A DNA stretch of 11,686 nucleotides from Chitinophagaceae bacterium. Its GTDB lineage: Bacteria > Bacteroidota > Bacteroidia > Chitinophagales > Chitinophagaceae. Shown here piece after piece: positions 7,401 through 11,686 of this stretch. Within the stretch, counting starts at the first letter, position 1. Each line of letters opens with the position of its first letter. The stretch spans positions 1 through 11,686 of the forward strand of contig CANHLV010000028.1 in NCBI GenBank assembly GCA_947461495.1. Direction: 5' to 3'. The position numbers and the translations under genes were made by a program. The notes below the pieces were generated by a model, which had not been told where the DNA came from, ran no database searches, and saw only the letters and a program-made list of their open reading frames with translations.

Positions 7401-8119
7401 CTTCAAGTGGTGCTAACACCTACAACTGGAATCCTGGTAATTTATCAGGCGCTTCAGTAACAGTTAACCCATCAGTGAGTCCTGCAAATCCTGGGGCTTC
7501 TTTAGTAAACACTTATACTGTTACTGGTACAAATACAAATGGTTGTTCTAGTACATCTTCAGTGAATGTTACTGCAAACCCACTACCTGTTGTAACATTA
7601 GCCGCAACACCTGCTAACGTAGCTTTATTACCAGGTAGAACTGTAACATTACAAGCAACTGTTACACCAAGCACAGGATTTGTTTATATCTGGAGAAAAG
7701 ATGGTGTAATTATTCCGAACACATCAAGCACTCTTGTTGTAGATGTACTTCATATTGGTTCATACACAGTTGAAGCTGCAGATGCTAGTGGATATTGCAA
7801 CAGAACTTCAAATGAAATTGTAGTTAGAGATTCTGCTACTTCTACTATGTTTATTTATCCTAATCCCAATAATGGTAACTTCATCGTTTCTTTCTATCAT
7901 ATACAGTTAAACAACAGTTATGTGTTGTCTAATAAAAATATCTTAACTGTATTTGACAGCAAAGGTGCAAGAGTATTTGAAAAATCATACAATATGACTC
8001 AAGGTTACAACTTACTTAATGTTGACCTTAAAAATGCTTCTTCAGGAGTTTATATGGTGACTTTAAGAGATGACTATGGCAATCAACTAGGTGCTGGAAA
8101 AGTACTGGTTAAACCATAA
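4448..8119 (+). CDS. Secreted reprolysin-like zinc metalloprotease with Ig/PKD-like modules and T9SS sorting domain
   Basis: This 1223-residue exported protease has a Sec signal peptide (1-24, ending SIFAQ), an N-terminal prodomain-like region (about 26-165) and a metzincin catalytic domain (about 203-415). HEVGHQMGGNH at 348-358 supplies zinc ligands H348, H352 and H358 and the general base E349. M380 in GSGITIMGYAG is the Met-turn, 22 residues after the last His. A glycine- and cysteine-rich loop (305-322) precedes the zinc helix. Then come beta modules: a cadherin/PKD-like region near 425-570 with a DADGDP motif, further beta domains at about 572-775, two near-duplicate Ig-like domains (about 779-868 and 870-962), a PKD/Ig-like domain (964-1043) and another (1046-1127). 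The last 90 residues (about 1134-1223, starting FIYPNPNNGNF) form a type A T9SS sorting domain, so it should cross the outer membrane by T9SS and be anchored or released. It is monocistronic. The substrate is unknown; predation, host-polymer digestion or envelope maturation are possible. Confidence 0.93.
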   Translation: MKKFYTVTISMMLLMVTSVSIFAQQKSYWAAHNGSLDFPKDKGVARLSFPKTFKVFDLNVNALRQDLFMVVDNSQRHSTVISLPNADGQIEQFEVVEASNFEPALQARFPEIRAFSGKGITDKYATLKLSISPQGIQTMVFRTEKPNEFIEPYSQDHTSYAVFVSQRTKGLLSWTCSTEEQRFTNELNAQVMRANNTSRSTGDLKTMRLAQSCNAEYSNYFGATSAAQVGLVLAAYNATLTRCNGCYEKDLAVHLNLIANTTSVIYYVAGTDPYTNLNSWNGQLQSTLTSIIGEANYDIGHMFGASGGGGNAGCIGCVCVNNQKGSGITSPADGIPQGDNFDIDYVVHEVGHQMGGNHTFSMSLEGTGVNKEVGSGITIMGYAGITGQDVAPHSIDIYHEATIAQIQSNLTTKTCPITTSLTGNNATPVVAAVGNYIIPKSTPFALTGSATDADGDPITYCWEQNDNSTVSGAASAATATKTGGPNWLSFSPTSSPTRICPKLDRILAGQLFTGPLTGGDAGINIEYLSSVARTLNFRLTVRDNCPYSSTAPIKVGQTAFTDMTVTVNGTAGPFAVSVPNTAGITWQAGTTQTVTWSVNGSDQAPVSCANVKISLSTDGGYTWPVVIVDNTPNDGTETITVPNNVTTTARIKVEAVGNIFFDINNANFAITAPATGFTFSPSAGANIACGSATTATASLATTTSGGFSTAINLTASGNPSGTTVTFGTNPLTPGNTTTVILNNTSALTPGTYNVTVTGTAGTITQTSTIAYVVAASTPPTVTAQPNNVSACVGTDATFTTASSTAGVNYQWQISTDGGTTWTDIAGATSSSYTSTAVALSANNYKYRAVITTQCGLINTSTATLTVNVATAISSQPSNATICSGENATFNSTATGNGVTYQWQVSTDGGNTWSNITGATNANYTINAATTAVNGNKYRVVATVTTGGCPGSLNSNSANLTVNATPVVTSSASSTSVCSGTPVTLTSSGANTYNWNPGNLSGASVTVNPSVSPANPGASLVNTYTVTGTNTNGCSSTSSVNVTANPLPVVTLAATPANVALLPGRTVTLQATVTPSTGFVYIWRKDGVIIPNTSSTLVVDVLHIGSYTVEAADASGYCNRTSNEIVVRDSATSTMFIYPNPNNGNFIVSFYHIQLNNSYVLSNKNILTVFDSKGARVFEKSYNMTQGYNLLNVDLKNASSGVYMVTLRDDYGNQLGAGKVLVKP
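6871..7204 (+). repeat. Duplicated Ig-like module inside the metalloprotease gene
   Basis: The 61-base blocks 6871-6931 and 7144-7204 match at 53 positions by my hand count and are offset by 273 bases, exactly 91 codons. Both encode a YQWQ(I/V)STDGG(T/N)TW core followed by an (I)(A/T)GAT motif. At protein level the repeat spans about residues 779-868 and 870-962, each with one Cys near the start (791, 882) and one near the end (854, 948) that could form the intradomain disulfide of an Ig fold. High DNA-level similarity in the core suggests a fairly recent tandem duplication or continuing gene conversion. Confidence 0.75.
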
Positions 8120-8124
8120 ATAAC

Positions 8125-8139
8125 TTAATTTCAAATTAA
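8125..8139. repeat. AT palindrome TTAATTT-C-AAATTAA
   Basis: Seven-base perfect arms flank a single C, 5 bases after the metalloprotease stop and just before the long terminator hairpin. It may form an auxiliary stem, or in the opposite direction lie beyond the terminator of the DoxX-like gene. The palindrome is directly visible; no function can be assigned. Confidence 0.4.
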
Positions 8140-8141
8140 TA

Positions 8142-8178
8142 GAAAGAGGCTGTCATTTTTGAAATGACAGCCTCTTTC
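8142..8178. terminator. Bidirectional transcription terminator, 17-bp perfect stem
   Basis: Bases 8142-8158 and 8162-8178 are perfect reverse complements around a 3-base loop (TTG). The stem has an AGGCTGTC core and A/T-rich ends. It sits in the 68-base gap between the stop codons of two convergent genes, so it can end transcripts from both sides. The T tract after the stem is short in both directions, which is common for terminators in this phylum, where the outer A/T pairs of the stem partly take that role. Confidence 0.9.
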
Positions 8179-8187
8179 ATTATAACA

Positions 8188-8640
8188 TCAATCTCTAAAA
8201 TTATTTTTATTTTCTTTTTCAATTAACTGACTCCAAGAGAAATTCCCGCCACCAATAACAAGAAAAACGAACAACAAAACTAAAATAACAATACTTAAGG
8301 CAAGTTCTGATTCACCTTCATAAATACCTTTTTGAGAATTCACAAAAACTATAGCTCCAATGATAATAGGAATTTGCAAAGCGACCATTAACCTAGTAAA
8401 AACACCTATTACTATAAAAAAACCACATAAAATATTCAACCATGGAATCAATGTCTGTAACCAGAAATAGTCATGTAGTATCAATGACTCAGAAAATACT
8501 TTTCTAATCAAAGACTTATCTTGTATGAATTGAATACCTTTAATGAAAAGACTCAAACCAAGAATAACTCTGAACACAACAATCCATTTCAATTGCCCTA
8601 GACTATTGATACGAAGCATGTTAACTGATTTATTTTTCAT
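8188..8640 (-). CDS. DoxX-like small integral membrane protein
   Basis: This is a 150-residue inner-membrane protein with four hydrophobic segments (about 18-38, 58-82, 86-102 and 112-132). RVILGLSLFIKGIQFI in the first segment and GFFIVIGVFTRLMVALQIPIIIGAIVFVN in segments 2-3 (written here as visible pattern: a G-rich helix, then GxFTRL) fit the DoxX/SURF4 superfamily. Members are linked to quinone or thiol redox and oxidative-stress functions in some bacteria, but most Bacteroidota copies have no known role. The ATG at 8640 gives a polar 16-residue leader; an internal ATG at residue 8 is also possible. It shares the 8142-8178 terminator with the convergent metalloprotease gene and its upstream spacer with the divergent gene at 8780. 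No operon partner is visible on this strand. The membrane topology is firm and the family call moderately so. Confidence 0.75.
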   Translation of the reverse strand: MKNKSVNMLRINSLGQLKWIVVFRVILGLSLFIKGIQFIQDKSLIRKVFSESLILHDYFWLQTLIPWLNILCGFFIVIGVFTRLMVALQIPIIIGAIVFVNSQKGIYEGESELALSIVILVLLFVFLVIGGGNFSWSQLIEKENKNNFRD

Positions 8641-8687
8641 AAATTTATTATTTGAAATAAAAATAACTTTTCAATTTTCAATTCTTC

Positions 8688-8701
8688 ATGATTTGCATCA
8701 T
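8688..8701. promoter_or_regulatory. Small dyad ATGAT-TTGC-ATCAT in a divergent spacer
   Basis: Five-base perfect arms around TTGC lie between the divergent starts of the DoxX-like gene (48 bases away) and the exported protein gene at 8780 (79 bases away). The size and position would suit an operator for a dimeric regulator acting on either gene. The arms are short and the region is AT-rich, so chance is a real alternative. No regulator gene is adjacent. Confidence 0.25.
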
Positions 8702-8779
8702 ATTCATGGTTAATTAAAAAAAGAAGACAACTATTTTTAAAAAATTAATTTCATAAATAAAAAATCACCAACTCAAAAA

Positions 8780-10387
8780 ATGGATTTAAAGCTTAAATTC
8801 TTTTTAAGTTTTTTCATTATTTCTTTTGCATTACATGCACAAGTCAGTATTCATTCCACACCCATTCATATTGCATCAGGCACAGTTTTGGGAATAAAGG
8901 GAAATCTCATTTCAGATCAACCAATTTCAGGAGAAGGAAAAATTAGATTAAATGGAACTGATAGACAATTACTCAACCTTTCAAATCAATTCGTTTCAAA
9001 TCTCGAAATCGAAAATAACAGTGGCGTTGATTTGCTTAGTGATGCAAAAATCAATACAAACTTAACACTCACAAATGGAAAATTGAATTTAAACAATTAT
9101 GATTTGTATTTATCTGATTCGGCTATAATTTTCGGGGGAGATTCAACAAATTTTATCACAAATGATGGAACCGGACAAGTCTTCAAATCAATCAATAATG
9201 ATTTACATGAATTTGAATTGCCAATTGGAAATACAAATTCATTCAGACCATTATTTTTAACAACAATCGGAAATTATTCGAATGGATATATCGCAGCAAA
9301 ATCGATAGATTCGTCTGTAGCTGAAAAGCCTATTTACATCATTGATTATATTAACAATTATTGGAAAATCAATCAATCCGGCATCAATGGAAGTATAAAT
9401 ATTTCTGCACAATATAATGCTACTGCTGATGTTGTAGGCAACAACAACAATATAAAAGGACATTATTTTAACGGAACAGATTGGGCTTTTTCAACTACTC
9501 AGGTAACTCCCGACTCACATCATTTATTCGTTCCTGTTACTAGCCCAAATGGTATCATTTATGGAATGAATTCTTTTGTATATCTTGGAAGTAAATCAAT
9601 GCTGGAAGCTGCTTATGACAGCAGTACAGGATTAATGAATGACAAACTAAGATGGCCTATCCGTTATATTCCTTTAGATGATCCTTACAGGATTTCGCCA
9701 TATGATGTCAATTTCCATCATGTAAACAATTCGTTTGCAGAATCGATTAATTCAAATATCCTATCTGACCAATCAAGTCTGAATGACAACATCATAGACT
9801 GGGTATTTATCGAATTAAGAAACAATAGGAATGTGGGAAATAATGTAATCTCTACAAGAAGCGCATTACTGCAACGAGATGGCGATATTGTAGATATTGA
9901 CGGTAAAAGTCCGGTATTTTTCAACTATGTTGAAGATGGCAATTATTCATTGAGTGTGAGGCATAGAAACCATCTGGCCATTTCTCTAAACCCCTCCTAT
10001 TCCGCACATATAACTGAAAATAAAACTGCTGCTTTCACAAACAATCTAATTGACTTTACAGCATTACCAGCATCAAATATTTTTGGTACTAGTGAAGGAT
10101 TTACAACTACCACTCATCCCTCGTTGAATAGTATCAGATTGATGAAAGCAGGAAACGCAAACGGAAATGAAAATTTGAGATATTCAGGATATTCAAATGA
10201 CAGAGCTACCATTCTATATGATTTAAACAATAATGAATCAGGTATTCGTAACGGTTATTACAGATCAGATTTAAACATGGATGGAAAAGTTGATTATCTG
10301 GGAAATAATACTGATAAATATTTTTTACTACATCAAATTTTACATAACGACGAAATCAAAATCATTAAACAAGAATTACCACAATAA
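8780..10387 (+). CDS. Exported surface protein of the Bacteroidota 'hemagglutinin-like' family with dockerin-like C-terminal loops
   Basis: A Sec signal peptide (1-21, FALHAQ) leads a 535-residue extracytoplasmic protein. Residues 25-265 are beta-rich, with the SNLEIENNSGVDL, LTNGKLNLNNYDL and FELPIGNTNSFRPL patterns common at the start of Bacteroidota surface proteins. Residues 272-400 form a recognisable conserved module: LEAAYDSSTGLMNDKLR, then DWVFIELRNN, STRSALLQRDGDIVD and SVRHRNHLAI. Near the C-terminus are two loops resembling dockerin/EF-hand calcium sites: a degenerate one at about 456-475 (GNANGNENLRYSGYSND) and a better one at 497-512 (DLNMDGKVDYLGNNTD). The protein ends in KQELPQ with no T9SS sorting domain. 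Database relatives are often named hemagglutinin, but nothing here shows that activity. It forms a two-gene unit with the T9SS-sorted protein just downstream; stop and the nearest downstream ATG overlap by one base. Its role is unknown; adhesion or surface complex assembly is plausible. Confidence 0.82.
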   Translation: MDLKLKFFLSFFIISFALHAQVSIHSTPIHIASGTVLGIKGNLISDQPISGEGKIRLNGTDRQLLNLSNQFVSNLEIENNSGVDLLSDAKINTNLTLTNGKLNLNNYDLYLSDSAIIFGGDSTNFITNDGTGQVFKSINNDLHEFELPIGNTNSFRPLFLTTIGNYSNGYIAAKSIDSSVAEKPIYIIDYINNYWKINQSGINGSINISAQYNATADVVGNNNNIKGHYFNGTDWAFSTTQVTPDSHHLFVPVTSPNGIIYGMNSFVYLGSKSMLEAAYDSSTGLMNDKLRWPIRYIPLDDPYRISPYDVNFHHVNNSFAESINSNILSDQSSLNDNIIDWVFIELRNNRNVGNNVISTRSALLQRDGDIVDIDGKSPVFFNYVEDGNYSLSVRHRNHLAISLNPSYSAHITENKTAAFTNNLIDFTALPASNIFGTSEGFTTTTHPSLNSIRLMKAGNANGNENLRYSGYSNDRATILYDLNNNESGIRNGYYRSDLNMDGKVDYLGNNTDKYFLLHQILHNDEIKIIKQELPQ

Positions 10388-10407
10388 TGGTATTTCTTTA
10401 CATCTGC

Positions 10408-11544
10408 ATGAAAAAAATAATTTCCATACTATGTTTGCTAAACTTGTTTATTCATGCTTCATCACTGGCTCAACTAAGTGGAGAAATATTTAGCGGATCC
10501 ATCAAAACAGGCACCTTGCCAAACACTGTTATCGTTTTCATCAAACCTTCAGCTAGTTTCTCAGGTAAATTTTCAAACCTTCAATTCAATATTCAAATAC
10601 CAGATTACATCTCCCCAGCACCAACTGCACACATTAAAAATAATTTTCTAAGTAATTATTTGCCATCCTCGAACTTTATTTACACTGTAACAAATGAAGG
10701 CGGATTTTTAAATTATCTTTTCAACGTGAATTGTCAAGGTTCATCTGAGTTCTTTTTTCAATCAGGTGTCCCCATTAGAGTAATTGAGGTTGAATTCACA
10801 GGGGGACCTCTAGGAACTATTGCTTACAGCAGATTGGGCCATTTAAACAAAGGAGGTAATATAAACGGACAACTTTCATTTTACGTAGAAGTAAACGGAA
10901 ATGACAATACAAACTACTCAAACTTGTTTTATGGAAACGGAACTTCCAATTATGGAAATTATTCAGGATACTCTTTTGTTCCGATTCAAAATATGGTGAT
11001 CCCCATAAGTGCGATTGATTTGCATGTTTTTAATAAAAACAGTGACGCTTTAATTAAATGGGATGTGATTGATCAAAAAGATAATGTTGTAAAATACGAA
11101 GTCGAAAGAAGTATTGACGGCATTCAATTTCAGCCAATTGATGCTTTAATGCCCAACAATCAATTCTCCTATGAATATTATGACCAACAAATTTCATCTT
11201 TGGTTATGGATGAATTTGTTTTTTACAGAATCAAAGAAAGCAATAACGACAATTCTACTAACTACAGCGAAACGAAATCACTGGAATTATCCTCTTTAAC
11301 AAGCACTTCAATTTTTCCGGTGCCTTGTCATGACCAGCTATCGATAAAAACCATTTCAAAATTCATTCATACAGAAAGTATAAAAATTAAAGATATCACG
11401 GGCAAGTTATTATTAACAAAAATTACAAAATTTCAAAAAGGAAACAATGTAATCAACATTGACATATCAAATTTGCCAAAAGGAACCTACTTATTGTTTA
11501 TTGGGGGTAACCTCACTAATTATAAAAAATTCGTAAAAATATAA
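10408..11544 (+). CDS. T9SS-sorted surface protein with N-terminal beta-sandwich (possibly cohesin-like) and Fn3-like domain
   Basis: The start is chosen at 10408 because MKKIISILCLLNLFIHASSLAQ is a normal signal peptide (Lys first, then a hydrophobic core, cut after LAQ). An ATG at 10387, overlapping the previous stop as TAATG, would add the seven residues MVFLYIC ahead of the lysines and may reflect coupled translation. The mature 356 or so residues hold a beta-rich N-terminal domain (about 22-160) with alternating hydrophobic strands, including LQFNIQIPDYI, FLNYLFNVN and RVIEVEFTGG. This order resembles a cohesin-type sandwich, but I would not call it from sequence alone. An Asn/Gly/Tyr-rich linker follows (162-195), then an Fn3-like domain (about 200-293, with LIKWDV, YEVERSIDG and FYRIKES), and a type A T9SS sorting domain (about 299-378, SIFPVPCHDQL to KFVKI). 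It should be exported by T9SS and held at the surface. It is probably co-transcribed with the preceding gene. Confidence 0.85.
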   Translation: MKKIISILCLLNLFIHASSLAQLSGEIFSGSIKTGTLPNTVIVFIKPSASFSGKFSNLQFNIQIPDYISPAPTAHIKNNFLSNYLPSSNFIYTVTNEGGFLNYLFNVNCQGSSEFFFQSGVPIRVIEVEFTGGPLGTIAYSRLGHLNKGGNINGQLSFYVEVNGNDNTNYSNLFYGNGTSNYGNYSGYSFVPIQNMVIPISAIDLHVFNKNSDALIKWDVIDQKDNVVKYEVERSIDGIQFQPIDALMPNNQFSYEYYDQQISSLVMDEFVFYRIKESNNDNSTNYSETKSLELSSLTSTSIFPVPCHDQLSIKTISKFIHTESIKIKDITGKLLLTKITKFQKGNNVINIDISNLPKGTYLLFIGGNLTNYKKFVKI

Positions 11545-11565
11545 CTTGATTTTTATAGAAATCCA

Positions 11566-11597
11566 AGTAAACAAATACTGCTATTTTTTGTTTTACT
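11566..11597 (+). terminator. Putative terminator after the two-gene surface unit
   Basis: The arm AGTAAACAAATA (11566-11577) pairs with TATTTTTTGTTTTACT (11582-11597) around CTGC, with one- and three-base bulges in the right arm. It lies 22 bases after the last stop and is rich in T on its 3' side. A weaker stem (CTTG 11545-11548 / CAAG 11564-11567) just before it overlaps its first bases and could compete. No gene is visible from here to the end of the window. Confidence 0.45.
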
Positions 11598-11686
11598 AGA
11601 TTACTGTTTTTTAGATTTTAGCATCAATAAGTTTTAAACAACAATTACTCAATTGATGTTATTGGTTTTTCTTTCAGAAATTTAGA

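Noticed and set aside
8780..10387. Naming the first surface protein a hemagglutinin
   Set aside because: The name is inherited from database relatives; no known lectin or hemagglutinin motif can be seen in the sequence.
10281..10493. Open frame bridging the two surface-protein genes, and the idea that they are one frameshifted gene
   Set aside because: The first gene ends naturally after its calcium-loop region and the second begins with its own complete signal peptide, so two separate genes explain the data better.

Overview
The window looks like chromosomal DNA of a low-GC member of the Bacteroidota, most likely a Chitinophagaceae/Sphingobacteriales-type organism. This rests on what can be read. 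Two proteins carry type IX secretion (T9SS) C-terminal sorting domains, a system confined to this phylum. A third exported protein belongs to a Bacteroidota surface-protein family. Gene starts lack Shine-Dalgarno sequences and have A-rich leaders, and one good TAnnTTTG-type -7 element is present. I cannot assign a genus. There are no rRNA, tRNA, CRISPR, phage or insertion-sequence signals.

Layout from left to right. The left third is housekeeping: the 3' end of a DUF6580-type membrane protein (+) converges on ribonuclease HI (rnhA, -) across a large imperfect inverted repeat. Behind rnhA is a 160-base repeat-rich spacer holding a G/C palindrome, ten 7-bp units in register and an iterated CAAATT element. 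Next comes a carboxyltransferase (beta) subunit of an acyl-CoA carboxylase (-), closest in motifs to methylcrotonyl-CoA carboxylase. A divergent gene (+) encodes an Nramp/SLC11-family transporter whose two metal-site motifs differ from the canonical ones.

The right two thirds are mainly envelope and secretion genes. A 344-base AT-rich spacer with a probable promoter leads to a 1223-residue exported zinc metalloprotease (reprolysin-like, HExxHxxGxxH) followed by Ig/PKD-like modules and a T9SS sorting domain. It ends at a 17-bp perfect hairpin shared with a convergent DoxX-like membrane protein gene (-). Divergent from that gene is a two-gene unit (+). Its first gene encodes an exported protein with dockerin-like calcium-loop motifs at its C-terminus and no sorting domain. 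Its second gene encodes a T9SS-sorted protein whose N-terminal domain could be a cohesin-like beta-sandwich.

How the genes may work together: the left-hand genes look unrelated to one another. The right-hand genes plausibly contribute to the cell surface, with the protease as an independent T9SS cargo. The last two genes are candidates for a partner pair in which a sorted, anchored protein holds an unsorted one. That pairing is an inference from sequence and gene order and is the most interesting idea in the window.
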